Below, piece after piece: positions 23,101-38,100 of a stretch of 64,000 nucleotides of DNA (within the stretch, counting starts at the first letter, position 1; every line of letters starts with the position of its first letter). The notes beneath the pieces were generated by a model that saw only the letters and a program-made list of their open reading frames with translations, did not search any database and was not told where the DNA came from. The DNA is from Branchinecta lynchi (taxonomy: Eukaryota; Arthropoda; Branchiopoda; Anostraca; Branchinectidae), in NCBI GenBank assembly GCA_023053575.1, contig JAKZAP010000013.1:6892001-6956000 (forward strand). The letters are read 5' to 3'. A program made the translations under genes and the position numbers.

Positions 23101-26100
23101 GGCACACGATTGCCAAAATATCGGCAAATATTCAAGCAAAAAAAAACTCCAAAAAGTTTCATGACGCGATACCTATGGCATGGTAATTTTGCCCGTCCGT
23201 CTACAAGAAGACTATCATGAAAATCCGGTAGGGTTGGCACCACTAAGACTGAAGACTGGAGGGACGGGATTGTTTGATCTGAAAGGGCTTACCATCAGTC
23301 ATTCCAACGTCCATAAGATGAAGGTCGTCATCGTTCAGCAACGAAGAGAAGAATCCTTCTTGATGCGTCCCTGGCATGTCTGCTGTTGGCTGTAAAGGAG
23401 ATCATTAAATTTTTCTCGAGCTACTTCCGGTTGGACAGGGATTCGGTGGTGGTAGGCACTTTAATCATGAACCCTACGAGTTAGGGATATAGCTATTCGA
23501 CGCATCTTCTCCAGTCATACACATTTCTAATTTTTCAAGATGGTGCCCCAACGTATGAACATACTCAGAAGTTGCGGCACCATACCCAAAAATTTCTTCC
23601 CTGAGGGTTGAATCAGTATCTAGCTGTTATTTTTTTTTTTTTTTATTCTTGTGTAAGGAAATAAAAGGTGTCTTTCCGCCATTCCACAAAAATGATGTGG
23701 CTCGGTTGCGGCTTAAAACGCCTTTCCACGATCGTTCGTGTTGCCTACAAGTCTGTTGCTACGTCCAACAAGCTCAAATTTGAAAATAACACTCAAGGTG
23801 GTTTCCGCTTTAGTGGCTCAAATTTCTCATGATATCGAAACATATCAAAAAATTAACCTCACAAAATAGCTAATTTGCCGAGTAGACAGATATTAAACTG
23901 AGAATCCTTCAAATACAGAGTGAATGAATTTATTCCCAATAAAGCCCAAGGGCCATGGCGGGAAACATAACACACTAAAAAAAAAACAAACATATCATAC
24001 ACTCCGAAAACAAACCAAAAATCAACTTCTATAAAAATAGTTCATGGTGGGTGATAGCTAGCTTCAGGAATTTACCCAGCCTTCGGAGCTCACCATGTCA
24101 ATGCATCTGATAAAACTAAGGTGTGACAGCCTCATCTGAGCAACATATGTATTTGTTTATTTGAGCTATTCATTCCGCTGTTTCTACATTCCCACTACAG
24201 TGTCTCATATTTATTTTAGGGGACAAACCCGACCATTCCTCGTCGTAGAAACGCGCCTTAAAACAAGACTCTAGGCCCCCCACACCATCGAATCTGAGTG
24301 ACAAAATAAATTTCTTATAAGATGTAAGACCCACCTGGTAATATCCGGGATCTGGGGTGACTTCCATTTTGAACGCTGGTGCTGCGGCATTGACTGAATT
24401 GTTTCCGGCAACGTGTGAGTTTGTGCCATTTGAAGTAAGGTTGAGGGAAACGGCGACTGCTGAACCCAAATGCGATGTATTTCCTGAAAGAATTAAAACA
24501 AAAGTTTAGCTTACAAGCCTGCCGTTCCCAATTGTCCCAGTGCAATTCAAAAATCACATCCACAGGCCTAAGGAACTTGAGAAGCCCTTAACTCCGTGGA
24601 ATCAGTCACATAAAAATGTGCTGTCAGCTAGTCAGTGGTAAGTCAGTAAATCTACCCTGACAAGACTAAATCCTTGCAGAAAGGGTATAAAAGTGAACGG
24701 ATTATCTTTAGTATCTCACAGTGTATACTTGATGTAATCCTAAGTATTTTCTTTTTTAATGGTTTGTGTATAAGTAAGTAATTTATTTATCTCCCGCCAA
24801 TTTTAAAAGAGGAGTAAGTGAAGAACAGAAATGAAAACACATTTAAAAAGACACACAGAATTTTTAATCTTCCGTCAGGTAACATTGGAGAACGACGTGC
24901 GCTGGGTTGGGCCCTGCACAAGAATTTTGGTAATGATGATGAAACTTCCAAAACTATATGACCCTAAAAGGCTTACAACTAACATGATAATCATTATTAC
25001 ACCTGGTTCAAGGAAGATGAATCAGTGCATGTTACATGTTTACGCACACTAAACCTGAAGACATCATTTCCAAAGCTACGACCAATCTAGGACTGAGTTT
25101 TCGGTGTTTTGGACCGAATCGGCAGTTCCTAGCTATTGTAATCCGTGCTCGATTCCACATACCGTACTTCGTCCTACCCCTTTCCAGGACACTCCACAGG
25201 ACATGCTAAGAAGTTAGAAAAATAAGCCAAATAAGACATTTCCTGATAGGCAGTAGCGACTTCTCCCTAGGGCCCAATACTCAGAAGGAGCCCAAGCATC
25301 TTGTAATTATATGTATGTATTACTTATAAACATAAAAAAGTTAATGTGTCAAAAAGTATAGTCGGTAGCCTATTTGTCCATTTCACTTCTAAGTCCGCGT
25401 ATTTTCTAAAGTAAAAATAAAAAAAAATAAAGAGGAAAGCTTGTTTTTTCGTTTCGCGTTGTTTTTTCTGCTGATAGGCCAGACACGTCGCAATAACGGT
25501 CCCAAACTGCGATTTCGCCAACCTCGTCAGAATTTCTGTCTCTTCTTCATTAGACAACTTTCTCGTCTCGTCTATTCAACAGGCTGCTCCAAACGTATTC
25601 AGACAGCGGCCCTCAATGCATACTAGGAATCATTAATCAAATGATCATGATTGAAAAACACTTTGTTCCCATACAAGCTGAAAGGGGTTACCGAATCCGC
25701 AGCAGCTGGTGTGCTAAGTTGGATCGTACACTTCACGCGAAGAAATGTAAGATGATTCCACAAATAAATAGAACCGATCCTTTTCCAGGGTTTAAACACG
25801 ACCATTCACAAGGAAATATAAAGCTGACTATTTTGAAAGAGTTACTGATTTTAATGCTTAAGACTTGTTTTGTTGGTTGTTTTATTCCTTTGCAACTCCG
25901 ACTTGCACGGGCAATGGGCATATGGTACAAGTAGTGTTAATAACACCTAAAATTCGCGTCTGACGGATACTTAATCTGAAACCTTCGTTCTTTACTAACA
26001 TTTCTTCTTTTTTACAAATGAAACACAATCAATCAGCCGAAGAATCAACATGACCATTAGGCAGCTTTAGCGACAAATCTAACTGTGTAAATATCCTTGC

Positions 26101-29100
26101 ATTTCAAACAAGACCAAAGGTGTCGATGGGATCCCAAAAATCTAAGATTTGATCCAAAAAATTGGGTCTTGTCTTCGCCAGATCCAGTCTTCGCCAGGTT
26201 AATCATCAAAGAAAACCGAGTTCAGATATTCAATCTATCTATCAATCTATACCTCTATAGGCCATATCTATTTTGACGATACTGACCGAAACTTCCTGCT
26301 TTACTTCTGCCAAATTTGCGGTTTCGCCCGAATTCCGAGCCAACTACTAGTCCAGAAATAAAAGAAAATTCAAAAACGAATCCAGCGTATCTCCTTATCC
26401 CTATAAAGAACATCTAATCAACGTTAAATAAAACTTTGACTTAAAAAAAATTAGAGTACAACCGGATTCCAGACTAATTATATGTCCGGGTAAATAATGA
26501 TTGTCATATACAGACTCAGCGTCTCTTCTTACCCCTAAATCTAACACCCAATCAACTTCAGATGCAACTTTTGCTTTTGACGTATTTTCCGGTTTTGGCC
26601 GGATTCCAGGCGAACTAGTTGTCCGGCGAGAAAATGGTTTTCACCATCGTGTTCAGCATGTCTTCTTACCCCTAAATCATGGTGGGTTTACACACTGCGT
26701 AAAATCCAAGCGTGTTTTGAGCTTGAAAAGATTTCTAGCAATACGGACGTATTAGAGAAATCGGTCCGTTTTGTGTTTAAATACGTCCGTATTGCTAGAA
26801 ATCTTTTCAAGCTCAAAACGTGCGTAAAATACGCTCGGATTTCAAAATAAGTTCGGATTTTACGCAGTGTGTAAATGGCCCATCAAACATTTAATCAACT
26901 TCAAATGAAACTTTTACTTTTAACAAACTTTCCGGTTTTTGCCGGATTCCGGACGAACTACTTGTCCGGCGAGAAAATGATTCTCACCATCGTGCTCAGC
27001 ATGTCTTGTTATCGCATTAGCTGTTTAAAAACTATTTTGTTTGTCCCTTAATTTGAACCCCCTCCCCCACCCCCCAAATATAGGGCTACAGAGCCCATCT
27101 GCGAACTCGACCTTACCCTTGACTCAAACAATCTTCACACCAAGTTTCATCGAAATATCTGATTACCTTCGAGAGTTATCGTGCTTACAGACGGACGGAC
27201 AGAAAAAAATTTGCGATGTCATAGGTATCCCTCCACTTACGTTTTGGGATCCCAAAAATACGCCCGGATGTTACGCCGTATGTAAATGCACCATCACGCG
27301 GTTGCGAACTAGACTGCCCGCAGGAATTCTGGCACAATCACCAATTCGTTGCTGAGAATCAGAAATTTGATCGAACAAGGTTCTGACATACACTTCTCTA
27401 AAAAAATCTTGTCCAATCAGCGTTGCCAACCCCTCTATATGCACAAACCATTTTTGGAGTAGGGTGGGCAGCCTCCAACAGTGTACAAAGCATAACGTTT
27501 TTATCTCCCAGATAATCAATTTTTCGTGAAACAACTGAGGCGTAGCGAGCCTGGCTTCCTAGTTAACGATTGTTCATTTTTAAACCCAATCAATCGTGTT
27601 GTCTGCATTTGGACGTATCTTTGGCAGGCAAACTTTCGAAACACTTCCGCTTCCCTCATCTCCGAAAATTGGGAAAATCTGCGACCTGACTGACAACAGT
27701 TCGGTTACAGATTAAAAAAAATTCGGCTAAAGATTGAAAAGAAAAAAAGGGTGCATTTACATTCTGCGCAAATCCGAACTCATCTTTAAAATTTTAACAT
27801 TTGGGTCCACTTTGTTGCTAGACTTTTTTGAAAGCCAAAACGACAGTAAAAAATGCAATATGCTTGGATTTACTGCTGTAGAGATGCAAGCCAAAACTTC
27901 CGTCTTTCGCTATTCCTGAATTCCCTACTTTTTAGCTACTGGCCGTTCCCACGTGGTAGCATTGTCAATTCGCCGAGTCGTTTAATGAGGCGCTAGTTGA
28001 CAATGATTAGATAAGTCGTGCGAGTCGACCCATAGGCCCACTCGTCTTAGGATCAGACCACGAAAGACAGATAACTGCCCACTGTGGGGGCAACTCGAAA
28101 CATAAAATACAAAAAACAGATCAACAGTCATGCAAATATCATCCAGGAGCTGTCTTAAGATGAGAATACAATAATACTTAAAATTTTCGTCCATCTGGCA
28201 ATAGCGCCTAAGTTCCAAACTGGATTTGGGGACCAGAAAATAGAATATTACCATTGATAATCCGTTAAATCTTCTGTTCAGTTAAAATGGGTTCAAAGGC
28301 CACCTGAAGAGCAGCTTGAGGCAGCTCCTGGATGATATTTGCATGACTGTTGATCTGTTTCTTCTACTGTCTGTTCCGCGTTGCCCTACAGTGGGCAGTT
28401 ATCTATCTTTTCTGGTCTAATCCTAAGACGAGAGGGCCTAGGGGATCGACTCGCATGACTTATCTAATCATTGTCAACTAGCGCCTCATAAAACGACTCG
28501 GCGAATTGACAATGCTACCACACGGGAACGGCCAGTAACTAAAAGGTAGGGAATTAAAGAATAGCGAAAGACGGAAGTTTCGGCTTGCCTCTCTACCGCG
28601 GTTAGTTCAAGCAAATTCCATGTTTTACGGTCGTTTTGGCTTTCCAGAAGTCCAGCAACAAAACGGACCTAAAAATGTTCAGATTTTAAAGGTGAGTTCG
28701 GATTTGCGGTAATAACACTCAAAATTTTCCTCCATCTGGCCATAGCGCCCAAGTTCCAAACTGGATTTGGGGACCAGAAAATCGAATATTACCCTTGATA
28801 ATCCGATCTTTAAAGTATCATCCACGGCTTAGCTCATTCAACATTTCAAACCGGGTTTCACCCGCAAATTCTTCTATTAACCGAAGACAAATTACTTGTC
28901 TACAGAGCGAATGTTCTTTGCAACTAAAAACCACCAACAAAAAACTCAGGACAATAAAGTTGATAAATAGCATTCATCAGTAATTAATGGTCCTCACCTT
29001 AGTGACTAAAGTGTGGCGATCACATATGGCATGCATAAAGCCTAATGATTATTTACACTGATTCAGTTTGGCTTCCAGATTCGAAATGGTATGAATTTAT

Positions 29101-32100
29101 CACGGCTAACGTGTGCTACTCCCTGGCTAATAGCTACCGGTCGGCGTTAATAGTTCAGGTTTTTGCCACGCAATCTGTGATAGCGCCACTAACCAGGGGA
29201 TGGGAGCTCAAAAAAGGGTCCCCGGCTTGATCTAACGATTTAAGACCTTTGCAAGATTAGTTGATGTTGTGAGCTTCTTTAGTTAGCCGTCAACATTCTC
29301 CCTTAAAGGGATTTTTTTATTCTTTCACACTTGGCTCTCGTAGTGACGTCAGAATGTGCGTTGCTGACCCTAGAAAACGAAGTTCACCCCGACATCGAGA
29401 ATTTGAATTTCAACAAAAGCGTGCATTTCGATGTCTATGGAAGCGATCTCAGGAACAGTTCAATTCCAGATTGTAAGGTCGGGTGTGATTGCAAAAATAG
29501 TACAATCGTTTACCTTTGTAGTTGTTAAACATTGCAAGCGCAGAGGTAGGCTACAGTCACATAGAGGTACTATAAATCCGAAACAAAAAGTTCATACGAT
29601 GAAAACTGATTATATGAATAGCGGAGCAATGAAGTAACGCATTTTCATCGGGTGTTAAAGCCTATTTAAATGAATGAGTGATCAGTAACTAGACTGCCCC
29701 GACAAGTTTGTGGGTGTTGTAGTCTTTGTCAGCGTATTGACATGGCCCTTGGCTGAAATAAATGCAACTAATAAAAAGATCAAAGGTTTCGATGGGATCC
29801 CAAAAATGTAATATTTGATCCAGACAATTGGGTCTTGTCCGGTCTTCGCCAGACTCCTTAACATTTTGCCTATTAAAATTTGGAAATTAAGGCCATCGGC
29901 TAATCATCTGAGAAAACCAAGTTAAGATATGGATTAAGTTTCTGTGTTTACCTACACTTCATATCTACTTTGACGAAATTGATCACAACTTCCTGTGCTT
30001 AATTCTGCCAAATTTCCGGTTTTGGCCGGATTCCAGGTGAACTACCAGCCCATCTCCTTACCCCTACATCGAACATCTAAGCAACTACAGATAAAATTTC
30101 AACTTTCAACAAATTTTCAGGCTTTGACCAGATTCCGGGCGAACTGTTTGTCCGGCGAGAAGATAATTTTCATACAACGATTCAGCATGCCTCCTTACCA
30201 ATACACCGAATCTCTAATCAACTTCAGATAAAGCTTTTACTTATACAAATTTTCCGGTTCAAGCCTGATTCCGGGAGAACTGTATGTGCGATTGTGCAGG
30301 TAGAAAATGATTGTCATAAACAGATTCAGCATGTCCTCTTGCCCCTAAATCGAACACCTAATCAACACCAAATATAACTTGTACTTTTCACAAATTTTCC
30401 GGTTTTGGCCGGATACCGGGCGAACTACTTGCCCGGCGAGAAAATGATTCTCATATATGTTTTCAGCATGTCTTCATGCCCCGGAATCGAACATCTAATC
30501 AACTTCAAATAAAACTTTTACTATTAAAATTTTTCCGGTTTTAGCAGAGTTCCAGGCGAACTACTTGTACGGTACTATTTTCATATACGTGCTCATCATG
30601 TCTGTTTACCCCTAAATCGACTATCTCATTAGCTATTAAAAAACAATATGTTCGCCCCTTTATTTGACCCCCCTCCCCTACTCCTAAATGTGTGGCCACA
30701 GAGCCCATCTACGAACTCGACCTGTCCTTTGGCCCAAAGAATCTTCAGACCAAGTTATTAAATGTTTAACTTCAGACATCGAGGTTGATATCGGAAAGTA
30801 ACAACGAGACTGCCATTGAAAATAACCTGTCAGAGCCGAAGGCGAGGTTGTTATACCAATATGAACCGAGATACAGGTATGTTAACTATTATAACTTTTT
30901 CGAACAGAATATTTTTATAGGTAGGTCTTATTCTTTTTTGTTGAACGTTTTCGCTCATGGAGTGGGGAATTCTATTTTAGTAAAGTAGCAACCCAAGCCT
31001 ACTATAGACCTACTAAAATGAGTACTGTTGGGACCCAAGCACTTCAGTTTCTTGTTTTCAGTTTCTTTTACTTTTTTGGCGATTCAGATGCAATCTAGCG
31101 GTCATGGAAACCTACAATAAATCTACTAAAATGACTACTACTCGAGGCGTCGTGGAAGTAAAAAGTGAACAATAACAAACCTCACGTGTTGGCTCTGACA
31201 AACAAGATAATTCCAGAACAAAGGCATTGATCAATGCTGAATAACTAGCCTTTGGAAAGCAGGGGATAGTAGGATGTTGTTTCAGTTCACAAGCTGTATT
31301 TTCATTTGAAATCTGACTGTTACAAGGTATATAAAACCTAGGGCACAGGCTGTTTGTCTATGACAGTAAGATGTTCCGTCATTTTTTCAATGCTGAATCA
31401 ACTAGCTTTTGAAAAGCAAGGGATAGTAGGCTTTTGTTTCAGTCGACAAGCTGTATTTTGAGTGGTAATCTGATTGTGACAAAGTATAACCTAGGGCATC
31501 GACTGGTTTCTAAGATAGTGAAATTTTCTTTCATTTGTCAACACTTATTTTATTTATTTTTAAAGTATTTTTTGTGTGTTTTTACTGAATGTATTTCTTT
31601 GATTTATTATTTGTAGGTCAGCTTCTACTTTTCAGTATTTGAGGAAAATTACTCGATGAACATCTGCGGAGGCTGTTACGGCTTCGTATCAGCCTCTCTG
31701 GAGGATGATATGAGGTCATAACAACCTCCACAAAACTAATTGTCATAAAATAGCTTGCTGTAGGACATAGGAAGATATGCACTGCATCCCTGTTCGAGAA
31801 CATCAAAATATCTTCGAGAGTTATCGTGCTGACAGACGGACGAACGGACAGACGGACAACTTGCATGAAAGTCATAGGTTCGTTCTGGGATCCAATAATA
31901 AACATACTCGACCGCCCTAGTCCCATCCAACAGCTCTCCATCCCCACAAAAAAAGACAATTACCTGTTTCGTGTGTTCCTATGGGGTATGATCCATTTGC
32001 TTGAAGGTCTGCTACGGAAAGACTCGGTGCCGCAAGAGATGCATTGTGAAGCAGCGCACTCCTCTGGTCGTGGTGAAGATTGGCAAAATTCGGGTACACG

Positions 32101-35100
32101 GCATGGGGAACCGCTATCCCCTGGTAGCCTGGGTAATGGTAGTGTCCGCTCGTATGTGGGTCGGCAGTGGGTAGGGTAAAAAGGTGCGCAAGTTCTTGCC
32201 ATCGCTGGTCTGTGTTTACTCCTCGGACAAGTGGAACACGCACCTAAAAGGAGCAATCACGTCAGGGTGCAAAATGAGAACGCCCCAGGGTCAAGCCGAA
32301 CATGGATTTAACTCTGATCCCGAAGGAAAGAAATAAGAAAAATGAAGCTAAACGTATCGACTGCACACGGATCAACTAATATCGCGTATCGACAAAAAGA
32401 TCGCTTTAAAGCCGCTTTCGCATTCACGCGTTGAGCCTTTCACACTAAGATGCGCAACCTCTGCGTTGCGCTTGCGGCGACAATTTAAACGCAACGCAAG
32501 AATAGAACCAAGTTCATCAGATTTTTCAGTGAAGAAAAACTCACTAATGATAGAAAAAATGGAAATTCAGCGGAAGAAACCGAGAAAGGAAAAGTTAAAG
32601 ACGCTACCAGCGTTAAAGCTTCTCTCGCAGGTGTGAAAGATACACTACGCAGCCTGTACGCAACGTAAAACAAACGCATACACAACCCATCGCAACGATG
32701 CGGCAAAGTGTAAGCGGCTTTAAGCTACGTGTACCACAGTTCGATAAAATTTCGCATGCGAAATTCACATCACCGTGAAGAAACCTGCAGCGATGCGTCA
32801 AAATTTCGGAACAACGGAGAGAATTCGCATTCGACTGCAACACACGGACAGTATGTGCACAAACTCTTGAGATCGAAGGCAAACAAAAAAAAAAATCCAG
32901 AGAAGAAAAAGTTTTTAGGCGAGCTTCGACGAATACTTCACTCGATTCAAAGTATCCTAGGTTTACTCTTTGAGTTTCATATGCCGACAAATTCGCCTAG
33001 CGGGACAGGCTTTCTCGCTTTCAATCCCGGCGATATTATTTTAGTCGACGCGCCATTTTCTCATCGAATGAGGTAAAATTCTGGAAAGCAAATAAACCGT
33101 CACCTTCAGAGGGACTAAGCTTATGTGAAAGTACTATTTTTGCAGGTAATTACTGTCAAGTGTCGTCACCTGTCTGCGTAATTTTTTATTGCTCCCCGCC
33201 GAAAGAAAATTTTAACAACACTGTACAAAAAATATTTGCTACTGGGATTAATCTCGTCTCTACTGAGATACGATTATCTCTAATTCGGATTACTCTTATC
33301 CCAATAGGGATGAGTTTGAAATACTGCAGTTTACTTTAACCCTTACTCAGAGAATCCTTTTACAGTGTAGTTAATTAACTACATGCCAAATACAAACAGC
33401 CTACACTGTCGAAGTCAATTTCAACAGATATCAGACGAACAGTTGCTGCAAATTTTTAGCATAAAGTCGTTTTCACATTGACACGTCGTTGCGATGCGCT
33501 GCGTATATCTTGCGCTGCGTACGGGTTGCGTGCCGTATCTTTCACACCTGCGCGACAAGCTTTCAAGCTGGATGTGTATTTACGTTTTCCTTTCTCGGTT
33601 TCTTATGCTGAGTTCTCGTTTCTTTGATCATTATTAAGTTTTTCTTCATCGTTACTAGGTTTTCTCCAGTTTGTCTTCAAAAACCAATTTTTCACTGAAA
33701 AATCTGATGCGTATGAGTTGGCGCAACGCAAGAATAGAACTTCTTGCGTTGCGTTTTATTTGTCTGCCTAAGTAGCTCAGTGTGAAAGCGGGTTAAAGCA
33801 CACTTTCTCCGATGCTTTACGTTCACTGATCGAGTGTTTGTATTTTGGTCGAAGTGTTGCTTGACGTTAATTTGAATCAGTTTTTTTTTTCATGTTTTCA
33901 CCTACTATCTATAACAGAGAATAGTTTAGAGAAAAATATGTTATGAGTTTTTGAAGCGTTTTTCCTTAAATAAAAAAAATCTAGACATCGTTTGCGATGT
34001 TGCGTTTAAAGAGAACTTAAAATTACCTAGATAACATCCTAATTGGCATTTGTTGTAACTGCGCATCATTTTATCAAACTTCCGACAGTGTGAACCAGAG
34101 ACACGGATAATCGTCTAAGCCTATGATAGTTACCTTGAGCCAACTCAACCAGGTGAGATACTGCTCTAGATAGAACCTTCGGTAAAGCCATGGAAGGTGG
34201 GACTCTGTCGTGAGAATCATGTATCACATGGAATCCAACCGTTGACACAAACTGAAAAACAATCCTCCAGACTACTTGATCAAAACCATGACAGAGCTGT
34301 TTGCTCACTCCTTTTCTTATCAAAGGTCTGAAGTCTCTTTCCCAGAACACTATCGAAGTTATTTTTTAAAATTATCCGTCCTTATCACTACAGTACTATT
34401 ATTTTCTAAGAACCAACTGATAACATTTTGGTAGCATAGCGAAAATACCGAGCATGAAAATTACATCCCTTACGGTTACAATCTAGCATATCCGACCCCC
34501 ATCCGTCAATGCCCATTTTAATCCAGGCGACACGCTCTAAACGGAATCCAATCCAAAAAGAAAAGCAAAAAGTTTTCTACAACTCGGATACCTTCCAACC
34601 AGGCCAGTATCCAGGAATTTAGATGTTCCTACGGCCCAAGCTGACTGCGAATCATATTTGACGGTGCACCGTCAGGAATTTATTAAGGGGGGGGGGGGGG
34701 GTAGCACGCTGATCGGACAAAAAAGACAAGGATCATAGGGGAAAGCCTATAAGAAATCATAGTGTGTTTATATTTGGGGGGGGGGGGGTTAACTCCCTAG
34801 CCCCCCCCCCCCTCCCTGGGTACGGCCCTGCTTCCAACAGAGGTGTTACTAGCCAAAATGTATGGGGGAGGGGCAAGTTTTTTTACCGATTGTCTGGTTA
34901 TTTTTACCGACGGTTTTTGCAGAGAAACGACTGTTTTTAAGAAGAAAAAAAACCTACTGTTTTGACGAAAATCGACTGGTTTTAAGAAAAGCCGACTGAT
35001 TCTACGAAAAAGTCGACTATTTTCACGAAAAACGACTGTTTTTACGAAAAATCAAGGCGCCGACTCGGCTATTTTTACCGATTGTCCGAAACAACATTGG

Positions 35101-38100
35101 GGGGGGGGGGGGCTTCCCGCCTCCCACACACGTGACACCCTGCTTTCAAGTAGCGTTTCTCTGAGGATCCGATGCGAGATTTCCGGCCAAACTGGATTTT
35201 CGGATTGAGGTTCCGGCATAATCGGAACTTTGAATTGGTTCCTGAAAAATGATTTATCGGCAAAACGATAACTGTTTGCTTATTTTCAAACAAATGCTCA
35301 GCTTTAAAATAGAAAATGCATAGCGATTGGCGGGTAAAGCGCGGATGCAGCCTTTTGATCGCAATAATTTTTAATTTATCAGAAAATACAATTTTTTCTG
35401 ATTTTCAGACACAGAGGCTACCGCAACCTAAAACAGGGAATCCATTCGCGAATAGTGGGTTGTATAGCCCAGACGCATCCTCTTTTTAAGTTGTTTGTTT
35501 ATTTTTTTGCTGATTTTTCAGGCACATACCCAAATCTAAAACAGAACATCCAATCGCATTTGGTTGGTATAGACCAGACAATACCTTAATTACACTTTTT
35601 CGATTTCTTGGAAAAACAAGAAGTTTTGCTGATTCTTCAGGCATCCCCAAAACCCCAATAGGATATCCATTCGCGATTGGTGGGTATACAGCGGATGCTA
35701 CCATGGTATTTTAACAAGGCGTGGCCTCGTGAACCATCTGCCTCTCTCGACGTAAACAATAGGAAGCCGTAAGCCACACGATTGTTCCGCTTATTTGGGT
35801 CGACGAGGAACATCCTATGATTGGCCCAAAAGATAAATTATGCTGGCAAATTTTATCCGAAGTATTAGAAACGTGACTTGCTCTATTGATACAACTCCAG
35901 GCATGCTAATAAGGACATTCATTAAAATCATTCGTTAAAATATGTTCAAATTTGGATTGTTTTAATTGCGGATTATGCTATAGTTAGAAACAAAATATGA
36001 AAGAATATGGACGGAGGAATTTTCTAATTTGGAAGTTGGGAGAAATTTGCTACGTCTCCAAGCGGAGTAAGTCTCGTAGGTAAGTCGCAGCCAAAAAAAA
36101 ATATGAGGTATGAGAATTAGCAAGAGAATATGCTACGCTGGTTAAAACAAACAAAAAATCGTTGAAAACATGAATAAAATGATTATAGATCCGAATATAG
36201 TTAATAAAGAAATACGTTACTCAAAACGCACACATCCCTGTTCTGCTAACTTTCATCCGTCACCCACACCCACATTTCGAAAAAAAAGAAGGAAATTCCG
36301 TTCTTGCCAGAATCGATTCCCGATTATGTCAGGGGTCCAAAATTCAATGACACCCTTGAGACCAGTGTGAACCTCCTTTGCCAACTGAACCAAGAAACAC
36401 TGAAAAACTACGACTGTAAATTCGTTAGCCGACTAGGCTTATTATTATCGATCGCTGTAACCTGATCCACCGAACCTCGGTTCTCCTTTAAGTTGACGAC
36501 TGCCCCATGCCTAATCTGCTAAACTTCCTACCGATTCAACCAAAGGGCCAGGAGGGAAAGTAGTTGTGTTTCTTTGAACGTTAGTTAACTTTGAGCAGTC
36601 CCAATTTCCTCTTGGTGTGACCGTCAACTATCAGTCGGTCAAAGTAGCTAATTAAGAGCTCCTAAGAATACCTGAATGAGTGTTTTGAGTCTTCATTTAA
36701 ATTTTAACCGAATAGGACTAATACGCTACTGTCCTGTTAGCCATCCCTATTCACTTGAATAGGCTTGAAGACCCGATGAAAATGTGTTGCTTCGTACCTC
36801 TATGTGCGTGTATCTCTCGACTCAGATTTCAACAACTACAACGATGATTAATTGCCAAAAACTAACCAAAATTACGGCATTTCAGTCCTCGAAAGAGGGC
36901 TTATTTTTAGAAATGATTGTGCAGTCTGGAATCGAACATTTCATAAGCTTCACTTTGTTCGCCACTGAAATCCATCCACGCTATTGCTGACATTCAAATC
37001 CGCCGCGGCTAGATTAATTTTGACTGGACATGTATAAGCGCATATTCTGAACGTCCCTACTAGAGCCCAAGATGAATACAAAAAATCCCTGAGACGAGTC
37101 AAAATACTTCAATGTATCCAAATTCAAGGTATAAGTTGGCATTTCAGTTACGCTTTATCCAGCTGGCCCAAAACTGCAGTGTTCAAACTCAACTAGCATT
37201 CAAAGAAGCATGCATCTATAGTACTGTTCACGGTCGAGGTTTAATGAAATGATTTATCGTTCAGCTTCTTCCCTCTATCAGTTTCCTCGCTGTCCGCCAG
37301 ATGAAGGCAGTTACACAAAAGCAGGCCATGCTCTCCACGCTAAATTTTTGACAGCAATGAAACTGACTTAGCCTAACCGGAAACATAAAAAAAAAAACAT
37401 ATTTCAATGAACAGAATATTTTACTCTATCTGACTACAAAACGTGCCCTCAGCACCATACCAGGCAGTGGACAAGAGAAACCCTTGATAATAATTAAGTT
37501 CCTTTGTTAAACAGAATTCGTCGGAAACAAGACCAAAGGTTTCGATGGGATCCCAAAAATTCAATATCTGATCCAGACAACTGGGTCTTGTCTTAGCCAG
37601 ATCCAGTCTTCGCCAGACTCCTTGAACATTTTTACAATTAAAATTCAGATTAACAGATTAAGGCCAAATAGCTAATCACCTGAGAAAACCAAGTTCAGAT
37701 TTGGATTCAGCATGTGTGTTTACCCCTATAAGTCATATCTGTTTTGACGAAAACTTCCTGCCACTTCTGCCAATTGCCCGGTTCCGGCCGAACTCCAGAA
37801 CTACTTGTCCGGCGAAAAAAGAAAGCTCAAAGACGAAATCAGGGTATCTTTTTCCCCAGTAATGAACATCTAATCAACTTCAAATATAAATTTAGCTTAT
37901 AACAAATTTTCCGATTCAAGCCGGATTCCGGTTGAACTATATGTCCGGGTAAAATACGATTGTCATACAGGGACTCGGCATCTCTTCTTACCCCTAAATC
38001 GCTTATCTAATCAACTAGAAATAAAACGTTGACTTCCAACACTTTTCCGGTTTTGGCCGGATTCCGGACGAACTACATGTCCGGGTAGAAACTTGTTTTC

